Assembly (NCBI RefSeq): GCF_907164915.1
Contig: NC_061869.1
Coordinates: 11,395,721-11,459,720, forward strand
Origin: Impatiens glandulifera
Taxonomy: Eukaryota > Streptophyta > Magnoliopsida > Ericales > Balsaminaceae
Direction: 5' to 3'
DNA: 64,000 bases
The notes beneath the pieces were generated by a model. That model made no database searches. It worked only from the letters and a program-made list of their open reading frames with translations, and was not told the DNA's origin. Of the stretch, positions 11,596 through 22,609 are shown one piece after another. A program made the position numbers and the translations under genes. Position 1 is the first letter of the stretch. Every line of letters starts with the position of its first letter.

Positions 11596-12100
11596 TCATG
11601 TTGGAACAATAAGCTGAAAAGTATGATGTAAATGGAATTGAGACGAGGAAGATTCAGATTTGGAAGGGATGTTGGACGCCTTCCAATTCCAAGCACCCAA
11701 CATGATGAGCCTGAGACGGTTGCAGATGAGGTGGAGCCTCAGATGGTAAAGGCGGCACCTCAGATTGCAGATCATGTTGTGGATGCGACACCTCAACGAG
11801 AGCCTGAGAAAGACCAACATGCGCCGGTATTAACCTCCACCATTATTAAAAATGTATTAACGTCTATTGATATATTTGCACAGAATATATGACTATATCT
11901 ACACAAAATATGAAAAAAGTCACACAAATGTTGGTTAATGTAACAACATCAACACAACAACAGAAAATGACCCCAAGTGTATCATTTGATACCTCTATCC
12001 ATGTCTTATACGATGCTATGAACACAAATGAATTTCTCAAGGGTGACTTCAACAAATACTTCATAAAGACACTCATAAGAAACCCAAAATGGTTGGCATA
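11596..12100 (+). pseudogene. Open stretch between DUF1985-like and Ulp1-like fragments
   Basis: From 11632 a plus-strand frame of 86 codons (RRGRFRFGRDVGRLPIPST, then acidic and proline-rich) ends at 11892. A second frame of 70 codons follows from 11889. Low-complexity acidic/proline linkers are usual between the two domains of Ulp1-type transposon proteins, so this is most simply the decayed linker. No independent homology is recognised. Confidence 0.3.
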
Positions 12101-12104
12101 GAAT

Positions 12105-12475
12105 TTCAAACCGTAGAGGTTCGAGTTGAAACACCACCCAAAGTGGTAGTTAGAGTAGGAAAAGAAGCCCTCATCAAAACACAACCTAAGAGGAAGATTA
12201 CAAACCTTTATGCAGTTCGAGTTGAAACACCACCCAAAGTGGTGGTTGGAGTAGGAAAATAAGCCCCCATCAGAACACAATTTCGACGGTTCAAGTTGAA
12301 ACACCTCCTGAAGTGGTGGTGGTGGTTGTCATAGAACCTCAACTCGTAGAGGTTCAGAAAGTGGTGGTGGCAGTTTCTATAAAACCTCAAGAACCTCAAT
12401 CCACAGAGGTTTGAATTGAAACACCACCCAAAGTGGTGGTTGGAGTTTGTAAAGAAGCCCCAAATAGAACAAATC
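12105..12475. repeat. Degenerate tandem repeat around CACCACCCAAAGTGGTGGTT
   Basis: Four to five imperfect units share 'gaggttcgagttgaaac' followed by 'accacccaaagtggtggtt'; spacing is about 60-115 bp. The motif contains the near-palindrome ACCACCC-AAA-GTGGTGGT. In the frame of the preceding fragment it reads VETPPKVVVGVGK repeated, consistent with expansion of a linker-coding repeat in the decayed gene. Confidence 0.7.
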
Positions 12476-12699
12476 ATAAGTGGAAGATTAAAAAACTTAG
12501 TGGCTCATAACTCTTCATACATGGCATAACTTCTAAGAAATATGCCAAATACTTTGAAACACTCATAATAACTGATAAAGATAAACTCACTGTAGAGTTA
12601 ATATTTGCAGTTTTGGACTTAAGGTAACATCTTTAGAACTCTTCATAGTCATTATAATATTTTCTTAAGAGAATGTGTTTTCTTTATTTTCTTTGCAGG

Positions 12700-12900
12700 A
12701 AAATTTTATTTCGAAGTAAGCAAACCACGCTGACCAGAGAACATATGCTTTAAATTAAAAGTAAAGGCTACGTGGACTGTGGAATAATCGATGTCTGGAC
12801 CCAAATTATCAATTTGAGTAATAGTAAACAACCCAGACAAGGCATTCAGAGAATTTGCTTCACTACATTGTCATATGCAAGCTTTTTTTTTTTTATCTAA
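12700..12900 (+). pseudogene. Possible decayed Ulp1 (C48) peptidase-like fragment
   Basis: A short plus-strand reading gives LTREHML, a stop, then KSKGYVDCGIIDVWTQIIN. This recalls the start of the plant Ulp1-type domain ('...V....IDAW..ILN'). The catalytic His, Asp and Cys region is not visible. It is placed after the DUF1985-like fragment in the expected order, and I would not assign it without that context. Confidence 0.3.
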
Positions 12901-13039
12901 TTATCTTTGTTTTTTATTTGATGTTAATTTTTAGATGACACATTATTTTGAAGATTCTTTTTCCAAAACACTTCAAGCAGAAATAAAGTTATTTAATATA
13001 TCATCTAAAGACTTAAAGACTGATGACATTCTAAGTTAA

Positions 13040-13662
13040 ATAAGCAACCGAGTCTATCAAAACCCTATCTCTCGATAGGTACTTGACGTCATTTTTATAC
13101 TATTCCACAAAACTTTATTTCTCGATAAGTATCAACAATAATTCGTACATGATCCAACCAAAACCCTATCTCTCGTAGGTAATGCCATTTTTTTATACGA
13201 TTCAACAAAACTTTATCTGTTGATAAGTATCATCGATCATTCATACATGATCCAACCAAAACTATATCTCTCAATAGGTACATGACATCGTTTTTATACG
13301 ATTCAACAAAACATTAACTATCGATAAGTATTAGCGATCATTCATACATGATCCAACTAAAACTCTATCCCTCGATAGGTATATGATATCGTTTTTATAC
13401 GATTCAATAAAACCTTATATGTCGATAAGTACCTTACGATCATTCATACATGATCCAACCAAAACTCTATATCTCGATAGGTCCATGACATCGTTTTTAT
13501 ATGATTCAACAAAATATTATCGGTCGATAAATACCCCACGATCATTCATACGTGATCCAACCAAAATTCTATCTCTCGATAAGTACCTAATATCGTTTTT
13601 TATACGATTCAACAAAACCTTATTTATTGATAAGGATCACGATCCCATATATGATCCAACAA
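13040..13662. repeat. Minisatellite, about 100-bp units made of two 50-bp half-units
   Basis: The marker GATCCAAC recurs at 13151, 13249, 13350, 13452, 13554 and 13653 (spacing 98-102). Each unit contains a half-unit with 'tctcgataggta' and 'tttttatacgattcaac', then a diverged half-unit with 'gataagta' and 'gatcattcatacatgatc'. It is therefore a higher-order repeat of about six dimers. Because some units are 102 bp, one frame stays open for 96 codons; that reading frame is an artefact. Confidence 0.92.
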
Positions 13663-14225
13663 AAAAAACTTAATTTAATTAAAATTTCAATCTAATTTAG
13701 TATGTCAACATCAATCAAACCTAATTTAATTCAAGTCACCTCAAAAGCAACTGCTTAATAACTGATTCAATTTTATTTCTTTGCCTAAGATTAAAGGTAC
13801 TATAAACTAAACTAATTTTTAATCCAGTCTCAAGGTAATTAAAGGATTGTTTAGATTTGTCTTGGATCAAATTCCCCAAATCAAAATAACTAGACAATTC
13901 TTAGTTCATACAACAAACCAATCAATCAAATTAATAACAAATAATTCTTCAGATTGATTAACTTTTTCATTACTTACATTTATAATTTCAGTTTGCTTAT
14001 GATAAAATTAATCCAAAATTTAATGTATACTTAACCGTAATCTTATGATATAAAATTTAAGAATGTAACTTAGTCAACACTAGAGTTGTTACAACCAATG
14101 GAACTAATTAAGAACATATAAACTTAAACCCACATTTTAAGAAAAGAAAAAATGTGTCATGGACACACCGAATTAAATTATGTAGCAGAATCAGAGCTTC
14201 AAGAGTTCTTTTGCACTCTTTCAAA
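13663..14225. other. AT-rich spacer, no gene seen
   Basis: No recognisable gene or repeat boundary. Confidence 0.5.
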
Positions 14226-14227
14226 AT

Positions 14228-14345
14228 AATAATGAACACGAAAATATGTCTCCTAGCTTATATGGTCCTATGGACCACCCTAAAGAAAGCATCTAGTAGA
14301 CATAATATGATTATAGTGACTTTATACACCATTTTGGATCAATTA
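14228..14345. repeat. Duplicated locus block R3, copy 2
   Basis: Direct copy of 4495-4600 (shared 'cgaaaatatgtctcctagct', 'ctatggaccaccctaaagaa', 'gactttatacaccattttgg'). Confidence 0.85.
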
Positions 14346-14564
14346 TTCTTAATTAATTATTTATTTTGAGTAGAAAAGGATAATATTAGTTATAAAATTG
14401 GTTTCACCATTTCAAATAATATAATGTGAAAAGAGTAATACAAATAAATTAATTACTTATAAGTTATTCAGGGATAGAAAAGGATAATTAATCCCAATTG
14501 CACCTACTTATTAGTATACATTAAACTCTTCAATCACTGTATAAATTAAACTCTTCGGCCATGT

Positions 14565-15430
14565 TTGGTTGGGGTACAAGGTGTTACTGTTCTATTGGTA
14601 TAGTATAAACTATACCAATACTCTTCGGCCATGTTTGGTTGGGGGTACAAGGTGTTACTGTACTATTGGTATAGTATAAACTATACCAATAGTGTTTTAG
14701 TATGGTGTTTTTTACATTTTTACTATTGGTATTAATTTATACCCATATATAATTTATACTTCATATTTGGTATAAAATAGTAACTAGTCCCTAGGTAGAA
14801 CACTATTCTTATATATATTATTTAATTTTTAATTTCTCATTATACTTTTTATTAATATTATATAATATATTAAATATATTTTATTTAATTTTAATATTTT
14901 ATTATATATAATCATTTTTAATATAAATATTTTTAAAATAGCTCAATATTTTAATTAAAAAATATTTATTTATCTTATAAAAATAATTTTATTAATTATT
15001 ATTTTTTATATTTACTTATATTATAAATAATATTTTTATTTATTTTATTACAATTATTAATCATATTTAAATTAAATAAACATAATTTATCGTTTATATT
15101 ATAATTAATTTTTATATTTTAATTTTAATTATATTAATTATTAAAGAATAGCGATTAAATAATTTATAATAATAATAAACAATATTATTTATAATATAAA
15201 TAAATATAAATAATAATAATAATAATTTTAAATTAATATTTATACAAATTATCCTACCTTCTTATAATATATACCAAACACAAAATTATAAACCATATAC
15301 AATTTATATCATTTCTTATAATTCATACCAAACATCAATAACCTATACAACTTATACTACTCTATATTATTTATACCTCATTACAATTTATACCCCTATA
15401 TAATTTGTACCACTTACCAAACACTACTTT
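14565..15430. mobile_element. Possible MITE with duplicated terminal hairpin
   Basis: The left end 'atgtttggttggggtacaag' resembles the reverse complement of the right end (TGTTTGGTAAGTGGTACAA, from 15401-15425), suggesting terminal inverted repeats of an element of about 860 bp. The first 70 bp are tandemly duplicated (14565-14632 and 14633-14700). Each copy holds a hairpin with perfect 11-bp arms ATTGGTATAGT/ACTATACCAAT around a 4-bp loop. The interior is simple A/T sequence with recurring 'tataccaaac'. No target duplication was identified. Confidence 0.5.
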
Positions 15431-15469
15431 CAAGTATAATAAGTAGAATAATTATTTTGTTTGGTTTTG

Positions 15470-15990
15470 GGTGAGTTGAGATTCTTTAAATACTTCAATC
15501 ACTATATAAATTAAACTCTCAAATAAATCCAAAACAAATCAATTTTTCCCTAATATAATCTCTTTATTTCTCGTGGGTATATATGTCTTATATTAATATT
15601 TTTATTTTTGCTGAAAGAATATATCAACTATTAAATCTAAGGGCTTGATCCATATATTAGGTTATTTGAGAGTTTTTATTGGATTTAAAAAAAAGGAAAA
15701 TATGTTATCTAAATTTTTAATTAATTGAATTATTATAATGTACATCTTTATATATTTAAAATTAATTTTCTATTAAAATAAAATTATTGTATTTTGATTG
15801 TATAATTTTAAAAAGGATATGATGTGATATATAATTTTTTTTTTTTTTTTTTTTTGTAAAATCCACAAATAAGTGAACAACACATCTAAGAAATATATAT
15901 TTTTATTTATCTTTTATTAGGTTTTTTTGAAAAAGTATTTATCTTTTATTAGTAAGTTGAATAGATAGTTTGTATCAAATTAATTAATTT
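15470..15990. repeat. Duplicated locus block matching 4735-4850 and the CTCAATxA phrase family
   Basis: 15475-15540 carries the phrase 'tttaaatac..caatcac' followed by 'caaataaatccaaaacaaa', seen also near 3450, 6500, 8740 and 55240. 15640-15960 aligns with 4735-4850, with a poly-T insertion at 15836-15855. Confidence 0.65.
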
Positions 15991-16622
15991 AGCATTTTGT
16001 TCGATTTTTATTTTATTTTTGAATTAAGTAAGCCATTTTTTATTTTATTTTTTAATTAAGTAGAACTAGTATAACACATCACCGTCATAATTTTTCGTTT
16101 TCATTCCAAGCCTTTGTTTATACAAGTTTTATAGATTTTGTTTAGTTAAGTTATTTCATATGAATAATTATAAAAAAAAATTTATTTATTTATAAAAAAA
16201 AAATCTTTAAGGAAATTTTCTTTGAAAACAAAAGAAGAGTGAACACAATTTTGCAGTAGTGATTTGGATAATATTAGACATTGTTTAATTTGATCACGAT
16301 GTGTTAGGCATTTTGTTCGATTTTTATTTTATTTTTGAATTAAATAAGCCATTTTTTATTTTATTTTTTAATTAAGTAGAACTAGTACAACACATCACCG
16401 TCATAATTTTTCGTTTTCATTCTAAGCGTTTGTTTATACAAGTTTTATAGATTTTGTTTAGTTAAGTTATTTCATATGAATAATTATAAAAAAAAAAATT
16501 TATTTATTTATAAAAAAAAAATCTTTAAGGAAATTTTCTTTGAAAACAAAAGAAGAGTGAACACAATTTTGCAGTAGTGATTTGGATAATATTGGACATT
16601 GTTTAATTTGATCACGATGTTT
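15991..16622. repeat. Tandem duplication of a 316-bp unit
   Basis: Unit 1 starts 'gcattttgttcgattttt' at 15992 and unit 2 starts with the same bases at 16308. Both end '...ttaatttgatcacgatgt' (16302 and 16620). The copies differ by only a few substitutions and A-tract lengths, so the duplication is recent. Confidence 0.95.
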
Positions 16623-16777
16623 TAGAATTTTTTTAGATTTAAAAACAAATTATTATTATCATTTTAATTATAAAATAATAAAATTCATTAATTAAAATAT
16701 AAAAAATACACTTATTTTATTTTTATTATTTAAATTTAAAATATAAAAAACATTTTAATGATTCATTCTAAAAATAC

Positions 16778-16795
16778 CTTAAAATTTAACTAGCT
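16778..16795. repeat. LINE target-site duplication, 5' copy
   Basis: Identical to 21735-21752 over 18 bp. Confidence 0.9.
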
Positions 16796-16849
16796 AAACC
16801 CAAAACCTAAACCCAAAACCACTCTAACTAGGCTCAGGTTGAATGAAAT

Positions 16850-17935
16850 GTGAACAGGTCTGAACTTAACATTAATGAACACACTGATAATGATAGGATG
16901 GGCAACCAAAAGCAAGAACAGATAAGGGTAAGGAAGAAGATAAGAAAAAGAATGAAGTGGGTAAGGGTACAAGCTGGCTCTGCTAACGCTGATCCTATCG
17001 GTCATGTTCAGGGCAACGGTCCTAGGGTTATGTTTTCTCAAGAATAGGTCATGTTCAAAACGTCGATCCTGGTCAGGATATCGGTCTTGGTCAGGATATC
17101 GGTCCTGATAAAGCTAGACATAGTCACACCAGTCCTAGAGCTTCTCATAATGCTACCGTACCTAGCCATATTGACCATGTTAAGCCTGGTCCTGGACTTG
17201 TTGATCCGGATACTACTCAAGCTATCGGACTTGCTACTACCGGTCCTGATGAAAAATGTTCTGGTTCTAATGTTTCTGGAATTAAAATATTTATGGGACG
17301 GGGAATACTTGGCCCATATGAAACAAACAAAATTGGGTCTGATGGCACTCCAATAGGTCGTGAGTTCACTCTTCACAATTCAAGGAATGCAAGCAGGAAC
17401 CAAAAAAGCAATGTCATCAGAATTCGAAATGACCCGATCCATGGGCTCAGAGCCACCTTTCGAGATAATGAACAAGAAAATCCTAGACAAAAAAATATTG
17501 AAAAACTAACAAGCAATAAATAAGCTCTTGAGAATGAACTGGAAAATCTTGGGTTTTGTGAAATTAAAAGATCAAGTGCAGAAGAAGACAATTTGGTCTT
17601 GAATAAGGCAGTGAGCCTTGGTTCTGAAGTAGGGCGAAATCAAAATCGATAACAGACATAAATCCAGTATTGAAGATGTTCAAAGTCAGAAAAGACCTAC
17701 TAAAGAAGAACAAGCTGAAAAGCAAAGACAGAGTAGAATGATCCTAGATCCAGAAGCCACCGACTCTATAACGGGAGAAGATGAGATCTATGTGAGACAA
17801 CCTCCACTCAATGTGAATAGTATTCCATGTAATCAAACTGTAGCCATTAAGGATAGAGAGACAAGTGATGCTTACGATTTCTCTGATGAAGAGGTCCAGG
17901 ACAGTCTAGAAAGTCAGGAACCCAACACTTATATC
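16850..17935 (+). pseudogene. LINE ORF1-like region, decayed
   Basis: Several plus-strand open pieces in different frames (16850-17047, 17293-17523, then 17520-17935 with stops). The readable protein is polar, with repeated GQDIGLGQDIGP, asparagine-rich and charged stretches. Plant L1 ORF1 proteins usually carry a DUF4283 domain and a CCHC knuckle; I could not find either here, so this may be a different or 5'-rearranged ORF1. It is assigned to ORF1 only from its position ahead of the endonuclease and after the 5' target duplication. Confidence 0.5.
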
Positions 17936-17940
17936 CATTC

Positions 17941-18630
17941 ATGAATATAGTGACATGGAACATAAGGGGACTCAATGACCCTATGAAATGCAAAGAAATC
18001 AGGAGGATAATTGACAACCAGAAGATCACTATTATGGGTATTCTTGAAACAAAAGTCAAAAGCTGGAACGTTGAGAAGGTTAGCAAGCTGTGTATTGATA
18101 GCAGCTGGGAAATCATTCACAACTCAAATGACAAAACGGGAAGAATCTGGGTTATCTGGGATAACAAAGTTGCTGAGGTCAGGGCTCTCTTTTTGAATAA
18201 TCAAGCAATCCTGGTGGAGGTTAAAGACAGAATCACAGAAATCTTGTTTAATCTTGCTATTGTTTATGCTAGCAACTCAAGCACTGACAGAAGACTCCTC
18301 TGGAATTGTCTTAGAAACTGGATCGGTAGTGATAAATCTTGGGTTGTCCTTGGTGATTACAACATAACCAGAAACGAATCTGATCGTAGCCCAGAATTTG
18401 AAAGAACTCGGGATATTATTGACTTTAATGAATGTATTAGAGATATGGGTTGCATCGAGCCTACTAATTTTGGGAATTTCTTCACTTGGTCTTCTACGAG
18501 AGAGAATGAGCAAATTAGAAGAAGTAGAATTGACAGATGTCTGGTAAATGAGAACTAGATTAACCAATTTCCGATAAGTCAACTTCATGTTCTGAATCCG
18601 GGTATATCTAATCACCGCCCGATTAAATTG
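17941..18630 (+). pseudogene. LINE endonuclease domain
   Basis: An open stretch from 17941 to 18558 reads MNIVTWNIRGL at its start. It then shows the exonuclease-endonuclease-phosphatase fold motifs: GILETK (catalytic Glu), VYASNS, VVLGDYNITRN (Asp/Asn) and SRIDRCLV. A TAG at 18556, where Trp is expected, breaks the frame. The reading then resumes with the final motif ISNHRPI (catalytic His) near 18605-18625. The endonuclease nicks target DNA to prime reverse transcription. All catalytic motifs are recognisable, so the domain was disabled late, by nonsense mutations. Confidence 0.88.
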
Positions 18631-20340
18631 TTCTGGGAAAAGGAAGAAAGGTTCAAAAGGCCCTTTAAAATTTTCAATTTCTGGATGGAAAACGACAAAT
18701 TCAAGGGTATTCTTGAAAGCGTATGGTCTACAGATGTCAGGGGATCCAACATGTACAGGGTTTCTGAGAAGCTTAAACTCTTGAAGAATCATCTCCAAAG
18801 CTTTGGCAAGAATAAGTTCAGCAATATCTTCAATATAGTTCTGGTTGTTAGAGAAGAATTGTAAGAAGTTCAGAAAAAGTTATTAAGGGATGATAATGAT
18901 GAACAACTCAATGAGACAGAAAGGGATGCGCTTGAAAATTTCAGGAAGCTGAGTCTTCTTGAAGAGAATTTTATTAGACAGAAATCAAGACAGAGCTGGC
19001 TCTCGTTGGGTGACAAAACCACAGCTTTCTTCTACATAAAATGCAAGACTAAAAACATGAGAAACAAAGTATACAAGCTGAAGATTGATGATGGTGAATA
19101 TATTTAGGGTCAAAAGGGTGTACAAGATTTGGCTATCGATTTCTATAAGCAGCTTATGGGTACAAGCAAGCAGCAACAAAGTCATCTGAATACCTTGTAT
19201 CAGATTATTGATAGGAAAATTTCAGCAGAAGATAGTCGCGAGTTGATAAGGGTGGTCACGAGGGTTGAGGTTAAAGAAGCTCTGTTTAGTATTGATGGGA
19301 ATAAAAGCCCGGGTCCTGATGGGTTTAATGCACAGTTTTTCAAAGACAATTGGTCGGTTGTGGATAAAGACGTTACTGATGGGGTTCTGGAGTTTTTCTA
19401 GAACAGGAAGATGTTAAAGCAATGGAATACAACAGTCTTAACCTTGATCCCCAAAACTGCGGTACCCAAGAAAGTACAAGATTTTAGACCAATTTCCTGC
19501 TGCAATGTGATTTATAAAATCATTTCAACAATCATTTCTAAACGATTTAAAAATGTCATACGAAAAATTATAAATCTTAACCAATCTGCATTCATCCCCG
19601 GTAGGACAATCTCTCATAATATTCTTCTCATGCAGAGCCTTTTAAAAGGCTACGGGAATAAAAAATATCCCCGAGAGTGGCTTTCAAAATAGATATCAAG
19701 AAAGCTTTCGACTGTGTTAGATGGGAAGCCATTCGAGACTTTCTGGTTGTTTCTACTTTTCCTATGATTTTTATTGATTGGATTATGCAGTGCGTTTCAT
19801 CATCTTGCTTTGTTGTTAGTGTCAATGGAGTCCACGGAGGCTATTTCAATGGTGAAAACGGGGTAAGGCAAGGAGACCACCTCTCTTCTTACCTTTTCGT
19901 AGCTATCATGGCGATCTTTGAGAGCATTTTCGCGATGTTCTGAAAGAATCGTCCATACATCTTTCACTCATTCTGTGAGGTAGAGGAGGTAACCCATTTA
20001 TGTTTTGTTGACGATTTGTTCATTCTAGCGCACACAGACATTGATTCCATTAAAACTATTAGTGCTGCACTAACGTTTTTTTCTGAGGTTACAAGTTTAA
20101 CTATTAATGAAAGCAAAAGTGTGGCATTTTATGGAGGCGTAAATGACGAAACAAAGCAGGACATCTTCAACATCATGGGCATCAAGGAATGAAGTTTTCC
20201 CGTAAGGTACTTAGGAATTCCGTTAACCGCGAAGCAGATCGAGATCTCACACTGCAATTCGCTGATTGAAAAGGTAAAAAACACGATATCTGGCTGGGTA
20301 GCGAAAAACTTGCTTATGCAGGGAGGATCGAACTTATCAA
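18631..20340 (+). pseudogene. LINE reverse transcriptase domain, multiply interrupted
   Basis: Plus-strand pieces at 18628-18864, 19129-19401, 19411-19692 and 19677-19943, plus a further frame to about 20340, together show a non-LTR reverse transcriptase. Motifs in order are KSPGPDGFNAQFF, DFRPISCCNVIYKI, NQSAFIPGRTI, KIDIKKAFDCV, VRQGDHLSSYLF (usually RQGDPLSPYLF) and the catalytic CFVDDLFIL near 20005. Stops at about 19105, 19399 and 20190 fall where Trp would be expected. A frameshift lies at about 19680-19690. Confidence 0.9.
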
Positions 20341-21547
20341 AACAGTGGTCATGGGCATAGTTGGCTATTGGGCACATCAAATGGTCATTCCGAAGAAGAT
20401 AATGAAGGAGCTCGATACACTGATGAGGAACTTTATTTGGGGCAGTAGCGGAAGAGGAGGAAAAAAAGTCAAATGGATCGCTCTCTACAAACCGAAGGAC
20501 GAGGGATGCATCGGGTTGAAGAACTGTATCGAGTGGAACAAGGCTCTCACCTTCAAGCATCTATGGGCTTTAGAGCGCAATTAGGAGTCACTATGAATTA
20601 AATGGGTGAATACGAGGTTTATGAAATATGAAACCAGCATCTGGACCTGAAAAATTCATGAAGGTATGAGCTGGTCTCTAAAAAAGATTCTTAAACTAAG
20701 AAGCGATATTGCAGAACTTTATGACATCCGACTAGGGGATGGGAAAGGCACTCTATTCTGGCATGACCCTTGGTTCGAAAACCAGCCTATCATCCACAAG
20801 GAGAAGTTTCAAAACACCCGCATCAGAAGGGACTGCACAGAAGCGAAAATCAGAGACATTAAAGACGGAAATTGGGACTCACTACTGAGAATAAATCCAG
20901 AAGGATAGATGATACTTGATCATATAAGTAACATACAACTACACGACAGACCGGATATTCATGAATAGAAAGCTGAGGACAATGGGAAGCTGGTATCGAA
21001 GAAAATATGGGAGGTAACCCGGGAAAAAACATAGAAAGTAGAATGGGGTCATCTTGTATGGTCAACAAAGATTATCCCTAGACATCAGTTCATCATATGG
21101 CTCGCCTTCTGGGAAAGATTCAACACTCGTGATCGTATCATCAAGTATATGAGCATCCCGGACACCATAGATCACCTATTCGGGAGCTATTGTATTGCTT
21201 TAGAGCTTTGGGACAGATTCTATAAAAGCCTGGAGCTGATCAGTTTCCCGAGCGAATGAAATGAAATCAAAGATGCAACACTACTCAAAGCCAAGGGAAA
21301 TAGATTTGCAACAAACGTGTTCAAGTGTGGCTTTGGAGCAGTGGTGTATAACATTTGGCAAGAACGGAATGCAAGTGTATATGACAGAATCCGCAGGAGC
21401 GTTGAAGAGTTATGGAAAGATATTGTATCGGATTGCAGCGCCCTCGCGGGAATGTGGACAAGAATTCCAAGTACGGAGCAGAACTGGAATATTTGTAGAA
21501 ACTGGAATTTACCGTTTTTAAACTCACTAGAATTGAAAGCATTGTAA
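20341..21547 (+). pseudogene. LINE C-terminal region with zf-RVT-like domain
   Basis: Pieces at 20345-20584, 20666-20908 and 21317-21547 carry RNFIWGSSG, IKKLG-like GCIGLKN, LGDGKGTLFWHDPW and then (20980-21240, with stops) KIWEVTREK, WGHLVWSTKIIPRHQFIIW and DTIDHLFGSY. This order is typical of the C-terminal half of plant LINE ORF2, ending in a zf-RVT domain. The cysteines expected before DTIDHLF are not preserved. Most stops read TAG or TGA where the family has Trp (for example near 20581 and 20597). Confidence 0.82.
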
Positions 21548-21734
21548 TCAGATAATTCATTTATGTTTTTAGCTTTTTAACTTTTACTCAGAATGTTACG
21601 ACTTCAAAATAATTCTACCTGTCTAGAATGATCTCTTAAACTCGTGGTTTCTTTTTCCCATTTTTGAGAATTTTTAATGAAATGACACTAATTCGTTTTA
21701 AAAAAAAAAACAAACGAAACAATCTCTAAAAATT

Positions 21735-21752
21735 CTTAAAATTTAACTAGCT
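21735..21752. repeat. LINE target-site duplication, 3' copy
   Basis: Identical to 16778-16795. Confidence 0.9.
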
Positions 21753-21754
21753 CA

Positions 21755-22240
21755 TTAGCTTAGCATTAAAGTTTATAATATAAAAATAATATTGTTGAGA
21801 ATATTAAAATATTCGTCCAATGATAAACCTAATAAATAGCTAGACATTACATATGTTTGTTTGGATCACTTTATTATTATGTATAAACATTGGATGGTAA
21901 GGATCATTTAAATAATTTTTAAATATCCCAATCACTATTTTCTTCAAGTTAATCAATTTACAAAATCATAAAATTCTTCATAACAAAAATTGTATCAAAA
22001 TAAAAAAAAAAGTTTTGAATAGGAGTGGAGGGACATAAGTGGGGAGTAAGGCTAGTTGTTCTTATTTAAAATATAAAAAATTAGACCAAAATTTAATCTA
22101 GTATTATTTATAAAATCATAACTCAATAAATAAAAATATTTTTAATAAAAATCAAACCAAAATAAAATAACTCATTTAACACTTTAATTACTTAAACTAT
22201 TGTAATAACTTCTAATTTATATTTAAATAACCCAAATCAG
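21755..22240. repeat. Duplicated locus blocks R4 (right half) and the 2985-3230 block
   Basis: 21765-21990 matches 5380-5660 and 22018-22240 matches 2985-3230. In this copy the two blocks are adjacent, whereas in the left copy the 2985-3230 block lies upstream of R4. The join therefore marks the seam between successive duplicated units. Confidence 0.75.

Positions 22241-22242
<2 letters not shown>

Positions 22243-22305
<63 letters not shown>
22243..22305. repeat. (AT)n microsatellite
   Basis: About 31 AT units. Confidence 0.98.
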
Positions 22306-22307
<2 letters not shown>

Positions 22308-22319
22308 GATGCTTAATTT

Positions 22320-22605
22320 TCAAAGTATTCAGATTGCCGGGTCGAGAGCTTTGGTTAATTTGAATATATATATGAGAATAAATTGATATTTGGGTCGGAT
22401 TATGGGTTGACCCGCGCATAAACTTAAAACGGTTAAAAATAAAAAATGCTATAGGTATGTTTCGAACTTGTAACCTAACAAAAACAAGTACAATATTTTA
22501 AACAACTAGGCTAATAAGACTTTATATTTTAAATTCAACACCAAATTTGATGAACGCGTGACGTTTTAAAAATATAAGTTCAACTTTTTAACCAACTAAT
22601 ATATA
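22320..22605. repeat. Unclassified dispersed-repeat-like segment
   Basis: Contains 'gggttgacccgcgcat' and 'tttcgaacttgtaaccta...caaacaactaggctaataag', phrases typical of dispersed repeats in plant intergenic DNA. No ends or coding sequence could be fixed. Confidence 0.3.
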
Positions 22606-22609
22606 TATA

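Larger units (their letters stand above)
16796..21734 (+). mobile_element. L1-type LINE retrotransposon, about 4.9 kb, inactivated
   Basis: Bounded by an 18-bp direct repeat CTTAAAATTTAACTAGCT (16778-16795 and 21735-21752), which may extend a few more bases with mismatches, and ending near an A-rich tail at 21700-21710. The order is ORF1-like region, apurinic-type endonuclease, reverse transcriptase and zf-RVT-type C-terminal region. These parts follow the L1 clade as found in plants. The site lies inside duplicated block R4, whose other copy at 5200-5400 is empty, which independently supports the insertion. Many stops and frameshifts make it incapable of movement on its own. Confidence 0.93.

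Noticed and set aside
13383..13673. 96-codon open frame
   Set aside because: A product of the 102-bp minisatellite unit length; no independent evidence of coding.
22440..22520. Possible tRNA-like TTCGAAC segment
   Set aside because: Only the TTCGAAC-type box is present; no cloverleaf or second box at the right distance.
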